Both the position numbers and the translations under genes were made by a program. Below, piece after piece: positions 48,418 through 59,035 of a stretch of 64,000 nucleotides of DNA (positions within the stretch are counted from its first letter, which is position 1; each line of letters starts with the position of its first letter). This stretch comes from Myrica gale (lineage: Eukaryota; Streptophyta; Magnoliopsida; Fagales; Myricaceae), in assembly GCA_963930655.1 (NCBI GenBank), contig OZ005603.1, positions 21,652,201 to 21,716,200 of the forward strand, written 5' to 3'. The notes under the pieces were generated by a model, which ran no database searches, had not been told where the DNA came from, and saw only the letters and a program-made list of their open reading frames with translations.

Positions 48418-48672
48418 AAAGGAGAGAGAAACCGAGAAGAAGAAGGAAAAGAAGAAGAGGAAGGAAGGAAGCCGAGAAGGAGAAGGAGGAAAAGAAGAAG
48501 AAGAAGAAGAAAAAGAAGAAGAAGAAGAGGAAGGAAGGCGAGAAGGCGAAGAAGGAGGAGAAGAGAAGAAGAAGAAAGAGGGAAGGAGAGGAGGTGGAGA
48601 GGCTTGCTGTTTGACAGTGAAAAGAGAGAGAGCTTGGCCACCTGCAGTAGGGAAAAATCTAGGAGAAGCCAA
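48418..48672 (+). repeat. GA/GAAGAA-rich leader ending in AAG|GTAAG
   Basis: About 180 bp of GAA/GGA repeats is followed by a conserved exon-like end GCCAAG|GTAAGAAATT. The long opposite-strand leucine/serine-rich frames here are by-products. Confidence 0.7.
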
Positions 48673-49913
48673 GGTAAGAAATTAGACGAAATGCTTAGGA
48701 CCTGTGTGTGTTGTGTTGGAATTGTTAGAGTTGGTTCCTGTTGCTGCCCTCTATTGACCTTTGTTTGCATATTAGATTAAGGTGTAGAAGAGTTGGGAAT
48801 GGAAGGTAGACATGCAAAGTGTTCTAGAGATGTGAATGAAGGAGGAGAACTTCGGTGCTAGGTTAAATGGTTGTAGATAGGAGCTTATGGCAGAAGGTAA
48901 ACATAGAGAAACATTGTTGTAGCATAGGTGTTTGTTAGAAGGCCTAAATGAAAGGGTAAATGCAATAGCTTTGGCCTGATGAAGATAAAATCATGCAATT
49001 GCTGTAAGTTTTGAATTGGAATTGTAAAAGTAGGAAATTTTAAGAGAATAAGTAGGAAACATTAAGAGAATAACTGCTGTTATAAGGTGTTAGCAAGAGC
49101 TGAAACCTGTTTTGTGCATGCATGGCCGGGTATCTAATGGTTGTGGCATAGGGTGTTGCCATTTAATTTTTAAACAGGTGGAAGTGCAATGAGCTGGAGA
49201 GTGGAGGGCAGATCTGCTCCTCTGCTTTCAAAGTTGTCTCTAATTTTGTAGCACCTCCTTAGGAGTTTAAATTAGTCCTTGAATGTTGGTTATGGCATGG
49301 GGAGATTGGAGTTTTGGTTGCTGGAAATTTGGAAGCTTGAAGAGGCCATAGTTGCCGCTGTAATGATGTAATTGGTTAAAAAGGAAAAACCTCTTTATTG
49401 TTGTCGATTGCATCTATAGAGGTTGGACCCACATTCTATTATGACCTATTGTTGTTGTTGGAGAACCCGTAGCATTGATAAGTTTGGCCTGATACGTTGA
49501 AGATCATTGAGAATTATAGAGAAGGCTTGTTAGACTAGTTACTGAAATTAGCTTCTGCAGATCACGAGGTTCGAATTAGGAGTGACCTTTGATGTGAATT
49601 TTCTTGTTCCTTGATCTTGAGGGAATTCTATGTTATAGGCTTATGAAATATGAAGATTTTAAGCCATATACCTTGGGTGATTCCGATAAGTATTGAATTA
49701 GTTATGAAATTTTAAAGGTCCAGACGTCAAGCTGCCAATAGCCTTGCATGCTTAGAACTCTTGCTCAATTCGAATACATTTTCAGTGATCAGTTTAGTCC
49801 AAATGTTATGAATCTGGTCTTGGAGTTTAAGTTTGTGAGAGAATAACACTTTGAGGCAAAATTCATGTGATTTGGAGATGCAATGCATAAGTTGTGGTCT
49901 GTTTAAGGTGTCA

Positions 49914-50110
49914 TCACATTTAACTAGCGTGCGACTCACGCTCGAGCGCTCTTAGAAAAAAATATTAGACAGAGTCGTGCCGCTTGACCAGCGCTTGACA
50001 AATGCTCAAGCGGACTTGGAGAATTTACAACCGCTCGACAACCGCTCGACAACAGCTCGAGCGAGACTAAGACAGAAGCTTTGCACTCGACCGATGCTCG
50101 AGTGGAACCC
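49914..50110. repeat. GCTCGA-motif repeat cluster in the LTR
   Basis: Repeated CGCTCGAC/GCTCGAGCG-like hexamers (49935-50105; about nine copies) are not obvious in the sister LTRs, so they look like a local insertion or expansion. No coding meaning is seen. Confidence 0.5.
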
Positions 50111-52492
50111 GATGAATTTCAGAAAATGCTGAATCTTTGGAGTTTCCTATTGAAGACTTGGGAAACCCTACTATTAATAAGGTTGGCCGACCAAAACCAA
50201 GTTAAGGAGTTTATTGAGGGTTTTGGGTGCCTCCTTCCTTTGGAAAAAGTGTTGAGAGAATTTGTGCTTCAAGTTGGTTGATTCTTCCTCATTCTTCAAT
50301 TATATTGATTCCTTCATGGTGGTGATGGTATGTTGATGACATTGAATTAAACAACAAGCCTAAGAGTGAAAAGGAGGCCAAGATGGTCACGAGTTGACCA
50401 CTTAAATAAGGATTAAAGTCTATCGGTTATATTTGGAAGGATTGTGGGCATTGGTGTTCATGTGAACTTGAAAACTTGGAGATAACACCAATGTAACTTA
50501 GGTTAAATCCTATAGGACTCAGCAGCAACTATATAGCATATCCTTTGAGGTTTAAGTGATGGAATTGATGTTCATTAGTCCATGCAGTAAGATTGAATAG
50601 TGGAACAAGGAGAATAGAATTCGACATGATATAGGTTGCTGATTTGGTATGGAATCGTTGATAAGGTTGAATCATTACGGATCCTATCTTGGATACTGAG
50701 GTTATGAAAGACGATGTTGTAAGATCAAGTTGAAATACCCTAGGAGTTCACTTAATTTGGAGTTGTTGGATGTGTATGATTGTTGTTTTCAAATTTGCTT
50801 TTATGAAACTAAAAATGTTTAAAAGAAATTTCAAGTACGGTTTTCATGTAAAGGAAATCTCATGTTTAAAGATACGGATTTTTAAACCGAGTACGTATAG
50901 GAATACTTTTCTTTGAATGTTTATTCTTAAGTGTTATGTAACGAAAGTAACTCGCTTGTAGGGAAAGACCCATTCTAAGCTCGAGAGGATCGAGGTAAGT
51001 GAAAACTTACTTTTTATGAAAACTGGAATGATACACAACATGTTTTTATGATCAAGCATAACATGTTGTTTATAACCAAGCATGACAAGATATTTGTTAT
51101 CAAGCATGACACGTCATAAGCATTTGCATGATTTTCTTGAAAGAAAGAAAAGAAGTTTTCATGCAAATGAAAGTATGCAAGTTTTATGACAAGTTAAGTT
51201 AAGGGGCTCTGGTCGGTACCGTACCATCAAGAAGGGCACCCATACCGAAGGACGAATGCGAGAAGGATGGGTGATCCTAGAGGTAAGTGCAACCACATGG
51301 AAGGACGAATGCAAGAAGGTGTGGACCTCCAAGGGTCGTGTCTAGCCACACTGAAGGACGAATGTGAGAAGGTGTGGGCTAGCTCTACCAGATGTTATGT
51401 CTGCAAGGGAAATAGGGGACGGTTCCAACGGGAACGCACAACCCTGACTTCAGGGGTTAAATGGAGCGCAAGTAGCCCACAAGATAAGAATTTGATATTT
51501 TCCAAGATCAAGATTTTTACAAGTGCAAGTACACGTTTTCAAGAGCAAGTGCATGTGCATGTGCACACATGAAGCATACATGCATGAAGCACATTATGTT
51601 TACAAGTTTATGATTTCAAGTTCATGTTTACAAGTTCTTTTCCTTACTGAGTCGTTTGACTCAGTTTTCAAAATGTATCATTCCAGATTTGCCAGGTGGC
51701 AGGAGTTCTAAGGATTACCTGACTTAGTAAGTGTTAGATTGTAATGTTGTTGGTCATAGGCCATTGGGAATGCACTACGGGTCAGGAGTTGGAGAATGCA
51801 CAAGAAGCCCTAAGAGTGTTTGATATCATACCGAGGCAGCAGGTTGCTAAACAATAATGTAAGGTATATAAGGATTTAAGATGTAATGTAAAGACGTCAT
51901 GAGTAGGTCAATATGAAGAGGTTTTGATGGAATCCCTTAGATCATGTACCTCAGCCATGCAGCCATGCTATGTAATTAAGATGATTACACTATTACGATG
52001 AAGTCGTTTTGTGTAAGTTTAAGTTTATGTAATTAAGATGATTACACTATTCCCGCTGCAAAATTAAGAGAAAACACTGGAACATTCATTGAGTGGATGT
52101 TTGCGGCTGTCATTAACCCCTTTCGGCCTAGCGTTCGGGGCGTGACATCAAGTGTAAGGAAACCTTTCCCTTGGTTGAAGGGAGAATAGTGAAGAAACCT
52201 CAAGGCTCGGTAAAGGAGCTTGAGGGGTGGATGTATGCGGGCTTGCCGGGCGTGACATCATGCTTCTCTTCCCTTAACTTCTTTATTTGTGCTACTAGTT
52301 TATTGCTTTAAAGTTTTCTCTTGCACATTTAGATTACAATACATTCTCTTGTGTTTCATCCTTTATTGCAATCAATCTCTTTTGTGAGACTTGTAGCTAG
52401 CAAACACATTCTTTGGAGTAATTTTCGAAAAAGTTTTGAAACTCAATTCACCCCCCCTCTTGGGTTGCCTTAATCCTAGGAATATCAAGTTA

Positions 52493-53430
52493 TTATTTAT
52501 CTTTTTTATTATGGTTTAATATTTACCTTTGAGGGTTTGGATATTTTAATACTTCAAATGTAATGTTCATGATCTGTTACTTAGAATGTTATTAACTGTA
52601 ACACTTAGAATCCTATGTTAAAATTTAAGATAAAATATATAAGTAATTAATTTATAAGGAATGGATAAGTAATAAATGTAGTATCAAAATTATTGAAGTA
52701 TATATATATATTAACTGTAACACTTAGAATCTTATGTTGAAATTTAAGATGAAATACATTAGTAATTGTCATGGCCAAGTGTCTATTCAATCATGCGACA
52801 CTTACAAACTTGTATATCGAGATACTCCACCTCATTGAACTTCCATGTCAAGCTTTTGGTAGGGGTCTGTAATGTGAAATATCTGACAATTTCCTATGAG
52901 GTAGTCTAGGTACGATTGCTTCTCTTTTTATAATGTCAATTTTTATATAGTGTGGAAAAAACAGAGCCCTCCATTTTTTCTCTATTTGTTTCTCATGATG
53001 GTTACTAGATCAAGTGCTTGAGGTATAAGCAGTCAAATGATTATTTACCCCATTCATGTAAAATTTTGTTCATTCCTTTTATTTTTTAGATTTTTAGTTT
53101 TTTCTTTACTTCTAGGTGTTCTTGTTGCTCCTCTCAAAATCATAAATAAGGCTCCACTTCTATATCGGCATACTTATATGACGTTTATTTTGTTTTATGA
53201 TGGTTATTATGTATTTTTTTATTATGGTTTAATATTTACCTTTGATTGTTTGAATATGTTAATACTTCAAATATAATGTTCATTATCTATTGTTATTAAC
53301 TGTAACACTTAAAATGTTATGTTAAAATTTAAGATAAAATGCATAAGTAATTAGTTTATTAGAAATTAATAATTAATAAGTGTAGTATCAAAATTATTGA
53401 AGTGTATATATGTGTGTGTATATATATATA
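52493..53430. repeat. Partial direct duplication in CACTA-flanking DNA
   Basis: The block TTATTATGGTTTAATATTTACCTTTGA ... ATTATTGAAGT is present at about 52505-52700 and again at about 53215-53402. A shorter third copy of its centre (TTAACTGTAACACTTAGAATC) is at 52711-52760. There is no gene in the interval; the DNA between the copies (52770-53190) is unassigned. Confidence 0.6.
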
Positions 53431-54960
53431 AGGACATGTTTAATGTAATTTGCGTAGACGTTCAGACGTTTGTTTAACCGTTCGGATGGTTGTTGTTCTA
53501 TAAACGACGTCGTTTATTCAATGAAAAATAGTGTCGTGCTTTCAACATGTGGCGTCCGCACGTTTTGCTGGACTGTGCATACATGCATTTTCTAATACGA
53601 CGTTGTTGAGTTGGATTTAAAACGGTGTCGTTGGCTGGCAAGAACAATTCATTGTATTTAATTCGTAAACATCCGGATGCTGTCGAAATTGTGGATAACA
53701 GTCCAGACGGCTACGAACTTATGGGCCGTAAGTTTTCACGCCAAAATTTTTAGGGGACAGTGTCCAGACATAACTTATAACCATTCGAATGTCTTTTTCG
53801 AGGAATTAAGAGGCTGAAATCCAGAAACTGGTGTTCATTCGGCAACTCTCATGAATACACCACAAATTCTCTCAAATTCGCCTTAGCTCGGATTTCTTCT
53901 TGAAGAGTCATTTGAATCATTGAGGAGGTGAGGCATAAATTGCTCAAACTTTGGCTAGATTGGAGCACATCTTTGCGATTTGAAAACTTTGAGAGGTACA
54001 GTGTTTTACGATTTTTGTAGGTTTGAGTAAAAATGTGTTTTTTCTTTGCTTGATTCTTGATTGTTTAATGTTTTGGGTATCTTAGATACATGTTTGGTGT
54101 TGATTGGTTGCAAAAATGGTGATGTAAAACGGTTGTTTTTGGGAATGAAATGGGTATGTGGGCGTGTGATTGTCGAAGGATCTGTTCTTCGACAATCATT
54201 GTCCAGACGTTTATTGTAGACGTCCGAACGGTATTTAGGCAATTTAAATTGTTCAGACGGCCTGCAAGGCTCGCGGACGTTTCTTCACGAAACGACATCT
54301 TTTTATTTTTTTTTAAGTGCGAACGACTGTTAATCCATCCAAAACGGTTTTGCATGAAGTTTATTTAATATTTGTTTTTTTAATTCCTGAATTGTCCACG
54401 TTATGGACAGTTTGGGATTAGATTATTCGTAATGTACGTAAATGTTGATCTGGTCATTGATAGGTTTTTGTTTATGTTTGAATTGGGCATGGATTGCTTT
54501 GGAAAAAGTATCACCAAGGCCTGGTCACAGACTGAGCGGCGAGCTTGGGCGAACACTATGATAGTGGAGCTAAATGAGAGTATGCGAACAATAGTGGAGC
54601 CAACGCATATGTTGTGCATGGATCTCCAGATCCGTTTGACCACTCTAGAGACTAATTTTGCTTTGTGGAGAGGGGTCTGAGGGAGGAGCTGGATGTTATG
54701 CTAATGGAACTGATTTTTGTGAGCGAACACATGTCCCAGTTGTACCAATCTTTCCGTACAATTCCGATACAGATACGGACACTCATCAAACGGGTGGATA
54801 TTATGGAAAAGCGGTTGGAACATGTTTGTGATGCCATCGGACAAGATCTCGATGAGCCAACTCTTCGTTGTGATTCAGATTAATTAATCTATAGTTTATG
54901 TATTTTCGTTATTATTTACTTATGCTTTGTTAGTCTCCAATTTGTACTAGACTTTATAAT
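53430..54960 (+). mobile_element. Second CACTA-like fragment with short coiled-coil ORF
   Basis: At 53450-54330 repeated CGTTCGGAC/CCAGACG motifs resemble CACTA subterminal DNA. At 54381-54413 it shares the GAATTGTCCACGTTATGGAC block with 11801-11830. A plus-strand frame then runs in two overlapping pieces (54432-54680 and 54665-54883) that read as one protein with a frame change: SITKAWSQTERRAWANTM, RLTTLETNFALW, LREELDVMLMELIF, IKRVDIMEKRLEHVCDAIG. It is helical and coiled-coil-like, similar in style to the tail of the PF20167 protein at 46000-46130. Function unknown. Confidence 0.5.
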
Positions 54961-55000
54961 TATGTTTTTCGTTTGGTATTTCTATGTTTGATATTTTATA

Positions 55001-55470
55001 GGGAAAATATCATTGTTCGCCCAATAAGTATACGTCAATTGCATTTATGTTTCTCTAACTTTCAAAATTGTGATTTACATCCTCTAAGTATGAAACATTT
55101 ACAATGTTCGCCCCCAGTCAAATTTCCCGTTAAACTTGACGAAATTCGGCATTAAAATGACATAAATGCACTCAAAGATCATTTCAATAAATAAATAAAT
55201 ATTTGAGAAATAAATTAAAAATATATATTACTGAAATAGATTTTCAATAGTTTATTTACAAAATATTACCTTTTTTAATACCATTTTTCTTTTCTTTTTA
55301 ATGAATTTTTAATATTTTTAGTAATGTTATCATTGAGGCTTATTTTGGTCAGTTTACAGGCATTTCCGTCAGCCTTAACGGCTGATTTGGACGGAAGACA
55401 AACATTGAGAATGTCTGAAACTTAGAGGACATAAATCGCAATTCTGAAACTTAGATTATTTTTTCTTCTA
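55001..55470. mobile_element. Non-autonomous TIR element (about 0.47 kb)
   Basis: The left side (GTGATTTACATCCTCTAAGTATGAAACATT, 55069-55098) is matched in inverse by the right side (GTCTGAAACTTAGAGGACATAAATCGCAATT, 55413-55443). The match extends outward to about 55001 and 55470 and inward through AATTTCCCGTTAA/TTAACGGCTGATTTGG, a TIR of about 100 bp. The core is AT-rich with no frame. MULE-like or other MITE class. Confidence 0.65.
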
Positions 55471-55969
55471 AATTGTACTTTTTCAAAAAAATTAATAATA
55501 AGTTATATTTTATAGTTACGTGTTTTTAATAAATTCAAATCATTTGTAAATTATAATAGTATTTAAAATCAGTTGTACATTCTTTACACTCTTTTTTATA
55601 ATCAGTATAATAATATTAATTAAAATAGGTTGAGAGTAATAATATATAATACTTATAATTTAAAAGTATATGTTTATTATATAATTGATATGTGCTAATT
55701 AACCCGGAGTACTTTATACATATGTACCTATATACCTAATGACTCAATCATAACCTCTAAAACTGTATATTAAGTTATGTACTTTAATTGCACAAGTGAA
55801 TCTCACAATATCTTCTCGTTTGAAATTAAATAATATGTCGTAATTAAATAGTATTATATTACTAATTATTCAAAATATATATGCTCATTATACGACTGAT
55901 AATATATGTTTTCTAAACTACTTAGATTTAATCAACAAATATGCAATTATAATAGCAACAATAAATATG
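55471..55969. other. AT-rich spacer
   Basis: Very AT-rich with no gene and no clear repeat. It may be internal DNA of the CACTA element that ends at 56347. Confidence 0.5.
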
Positions 55970-56347
55970 CAATTATAACCGCCGCTGTAGATATCTAATT
56001 TTTAGCAGCGTTTTCGTATATAGCAACGGTCACTGACCGCCGCTAAAAAGACCGTTGCTAAAGGTCATACCTATAGCAGCGTTTTTCAAACAACGCTGCT
56101 ATTGGGGGTATATAGCGGCGGTCAGTAGAAGACCGCCGCTAAAGGTCATACCTATTGCGGCGGTCAGTAGAAGACCGCCGCTAAAGGTCATACCTATTGC
56201 GGCGGTTTTCACAAAACGCTGTTAAAGAGGGTCTATAGCGGCGGTCACTATAGACCCCCTTTAGCAGCGTTTTTTGCAAAACGCGTGTAAAAACACCCTT
56301 AGCGGCGTTTTTTGCAACCGCCACTATAGACCTGTTTTTTTTGTAGT
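55970..56347. mobile_element. CACTA terminus with hairpin-forming subterminal repeats
   Basis: It ends CCTGTTTTTTTTGTAGTG, the complement of CACTACAAAAAAAACAGG. The 370 bp before it are packed with GCGGCGGT/ACCGCCGC and AGCAACGG variants. A 42-bp unit (TATWGCGGCGGTCAGTAGAA...) starts at 56111, 56153 and, diverged, 56195. Each unit can pair internally (GCGGCGGTC against GACCGCCGC). Only this end is found; it abuts a LINE relic. Confidence 0.75.
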
Positions 56348-56349
56348 GA

Positions 56350-56925
56350 GAGGTTACTACAATATCGCATGGTACACACCATAACAGAAGCTTTAATCTC
56401 TCATGCATTTGATTTTCCAAATCTCCTTCCAACAATGAGTCTCCTCTGTCCCAGAATTTGTGAGTCGCACTTTCAGTTGTTTCTGGTACATTGATTTCAC
56501 CGAGAATTTTCCCGAATGGTCATGCACCCAAATAAGTTCATCCTTCCTTGCTTCAGCCGGGAAACTTTATCTTGAGTATCACCTCTGCAAATTCATGATT
56601 AAAACTATTTATCACATTATCAATGTTCCACCTTTCCCATGTCCTATTCAAACAAGTCCTGGACTTTCATGGTAGTATCCTAGACTTGTAGATAATTTGG
56701 GGCCGGCTTGAAGTTGTGGATGGATGAGACGCACAAGTCTTCCCACACCAAATAACTATGTGAGGGCTCGAATAACAGATTATTATTATTATTTTGGTAA
56801 GCTGAATGACAGATTACTTCAGTCGAGGGATTGTTCACGTGTTGCAAATTTATCTGTATATCAATGAAATTTGATTTTTGTTTGGTTGGAGTTGATGGTG
56901 ATTTGGTTACCCATTTCAATAGGAT
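56350..56925 (-). pseudogene. LINE (L1-type) C-terminal relic with zf-RVT region
   Basis: Read on the minus strand: SYLVWEDLCVSSIHNFKPAP (56690-56750), the usual IWEDPWIP-like step after the reverse transcriptase; then a decayed MKVQDLF and GKxxN(I/V)DNVIN block; then KDELIWVHDHSGK (about 56510-56550); then HERLKLLLWCVPCDIV (56360-56410), the zf-RVT LxxLLW motif. Several frame changes separate these pieces. The upstream reverse transcriptase and endonuclease are not present in the window, and the downstream part is cut by the CACTA end at 56347. Plain LINE fossil. Confidence 0.7.
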
Positions 56926-57039
56926 TTGCCCTAGGTTTTACTTTTTTGGTATAAATAAACGAATGGGATTTCACCTAAAAAGATAACACTAATAGCCGAG
57001 AATGAAAAATCGAAAAAAAATGGAAATCTACTGCAGGTT

Positions 57040-57195
57040 AGTGCTGTTTAGTGCCACCAGCATCGGAACCAGGTTGCCGGTACTCGCCTTAACCGATGCC
57101 GGTGCCAGTTTGATATTTGCTGAAAAATTCGGGGGTATTCCTGGTTCCCAGGTTACCCGGCATCAGGTTCCCGAGTACCGGGAAATCGGGTTTTT
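57040..57195. repeat. GC-rich palindromic patch, hAT-terminus-like
   Basis: Repeated GGTTCCC/CCGG(C/T)A and GAGTACCGGGAAATCGGG blocks resemble the CCCGAAACCGGG patch at 20975. This is a style often seen at ends of plant hAT elements. No frame or exact TIR partner was found. Confidence 0.3.
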
Positions 57196-58717
57196 TTTAA
57201 CAAAACGATGCGTTTTGTAGTTCCCCTCCCCCATTTTTCTTCAACAGATCCCCTCCCTCCCCTTTCCACTCGATGACTCACCCCACCCCACCCACCCCGT
57301 GCCTCTCTCTCTCTCCCTCCCTTCCCTCTCGCCGACCACCACGCCTGCTGGCTGTCGTGCCTCCCTTCACGCGTCAATCCTCATCTCTTCTGTCACATCT
57401 CTCTCTCAAGATTTGAGATTCATTTAGGTATGTTGTTGGTTTGTTGATTTTAACTTTTGAACCTCCCTTCAGGGGTGCATTTTGATGTTTTTGCATAGCC
57501 AAAATGAGATCTTTTGTGCAGAAAATCGTTAGGTTTCACCTGATTCCATGCTACTTCAATCACCCGGCTCTTTTTGTGCATTTTGATGTCTTCGCCGATC
57601 TTTTTGCTCTTGTTCAGTTGTTCTTTGCTCCACAATGTTTTCTGTTGTCTTCGTTTTTGTGTCTCGGTGTGTCTCCGTGGGAGAGATGGAAATGACGGTG
57701 AGATGAGCAATCTACTAATGATGGGAGATACAAAAATTAGTATCCTTTATGTGAAGGAAGAAGAGGAGAGGAAAAATAAGAAAGAGAATCATTTTGACGA
57801 ATACAAGGAATACTCATCTGTCTATTAACCAAGATATGAATTGCCCCTAGATATAATTCATTTGTTGATAGTGTGCCGTATCAGCATTATACGTGAACAG
57901 CTAGTAATTAAATAAAGTAAAAATAATTGAAATATGCAACTCTTACCTGTTTATACAGAACAATGAATTAGTTATTAGTCCTACATTTTTGTTTAAAATA
58001 TATTTTTATAAGAGTGTTGATGGTGACTCTTGGTTAAGTAGCTTTGGACTGAAATCATGTTTTGTATAGCTACTCTTTAATATATCTTTTAGATAATTTG
58101 GTGTTATATTATTTTATTTTCAGCCAGTTTCGAAAATACAATTTACCCAAAGCTACAATCAATGGGCTAGGGTATAAGTAAGATGTGCTTTGTGTATTTT
58201 TCCAAATCGCGAAGGGACATTATACAAAGAAACTTACAATTCTTGCGGAGCAATATATCCCAAGCTAGTCACTTGTATTCTTAAGGCTCTAAAAGCTGTA
58301 TGTTTTTCTCTTATAATTTTTAATGATATGTTTGAATTTAGGATTTTATTAGTGTGGACTTTAAATTCTCATCTTTATTTTTTAAGATAATCTTTAATTT
58401 TATTGATTTTGGATTTCATTAGTTTAAATTTTATTGATACTTGATTAATGAACTAAAATAAAAAAAAATACATTGGGTCAAATACGTAAAATGCTAAAAA
58501 ATGGTCTAATATAAATGTAGGTTAACCTAAAACTGCAACAATTAAGAATCGATTTTTGCTCTTAACAATGTAGGCGTAGGTGATAATTATTTAAAAACCG
58601 GCATCTATACGAGGATGAACAGCCCTATTGCACGTGACTAGTTTCTCATTCCTATTTCTTTTTTTTTTCTAGATTTCTCATTCCAATTTCTGAAAATGTA
58701 TTTCTTGTAAAACAATC
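57196..58717. other. Intergenic DNA without a supported gene
   Basis: A CT-rich block (57220-57410), then unremarkable DNA. Short frames at 57504-57695 and 58190-58390 show no domain, no clear start context and no splice support. Confidence 0.5.
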
Positions 58718-59030
58718 CGGTCTGGACCACTTAAGTGGTCCAGACAGGATTTAATTTTTTTAAAAAAAAAATATTATGCGCAGAGCACTGCCTACTGCGC
58801 AGTGCTACTGCTTCTGCCATAAATTTTTTTAAAAAAATTATTTTTTTTAATGATTCTCACGTGAAGACGACTCACGAATGTTTCGTTATTTTGTTTTTTT
58901 ATTATATTAAAAATATATATTTACTAAATAAGGTTCGGTCCGGTCCGGACTGTATTTTAAAAATAGGACCGGATTGGACAGTAAATACAGACCGATTTTC
59001 CGATCCGTGTGCGATCCGATTTTGTTCAGC
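58718..59030. repeat. Perfect palindrome and hAT-end-like DNA upstream of bL25m
   Basis: The 26-bp segment 58720-58745 (GTCTGGACCACTTAAG and its complement) is a perfect palindrome. Poly-A/T palindromic runs follow. At 58935-59030, GGTCCGGTCCGGAC and CCGATCC-rich text ends in a GTTCAGCCCC sequence, the complement of GGGGCTGAAC, like hAT termini. A non-autonomous hAT copy next to the promoter is possible but unproven. Confidence 0.45.
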
Positions 59031-59035
59031 CCCAA

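Larger units (their letters stand above)
47337..52147 (+). mobile_element. Ty3 solo LTR, 4.8 kb, nested in the SIRE LTR
   Basis: It starts TGTGAGACCTCG and ends GCGTTCGGGGCGTGACA with a perfect target duplication tcaag (47332-47336 and 52148-52152). It contains the GA-rich leader and donor (48420-48670), repeat units (51236-51385) and the dyad (51648-51663). The 5' kilobase differs from the 31555 copy (no TGGGCY array), and it looks closest to the LTR at 3323. No gene. Confidence 0.9.
46287..52487 (+). mobile_element. SIRE/Maximus-type Ty1 (copia) solo LTR containing a nested Ty3 LTR
   Basis: It starts TGTTGGGTTTTAGTCACAAT and ends near CACCCCCCCTCTTGGGTTGCC ... AATATCA, hallmarks of SIRE-type LTRs. 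The target duplication agtta is perfect (46282-46286 and 52488-52492). Its own length is about 1.4 kb; 47337-52147 is an inserted Ty3 LTR. GGTCGACCGG-like palindromic motifs repeat at about 46685-46930. TATATAAAG at 46984 may be its TATA box. No internal coding region, hence a solo LTR. Confidence 0.9.

Noticed and set aside
29383-56347. A single CACTA element spanning from the CACTACAAAA start to the TTTGTAGTG end
   Set aside because: The 3-bp flanks (TCG and AGA) differ, the interrupted TIR element does not resume after 56347, and the subterminal repeat types differ.
58190-58390. 66-codon frame considered as an exon
   Set aside because: No domain recognised, no consistent splice partners, AT-rich surroundings.
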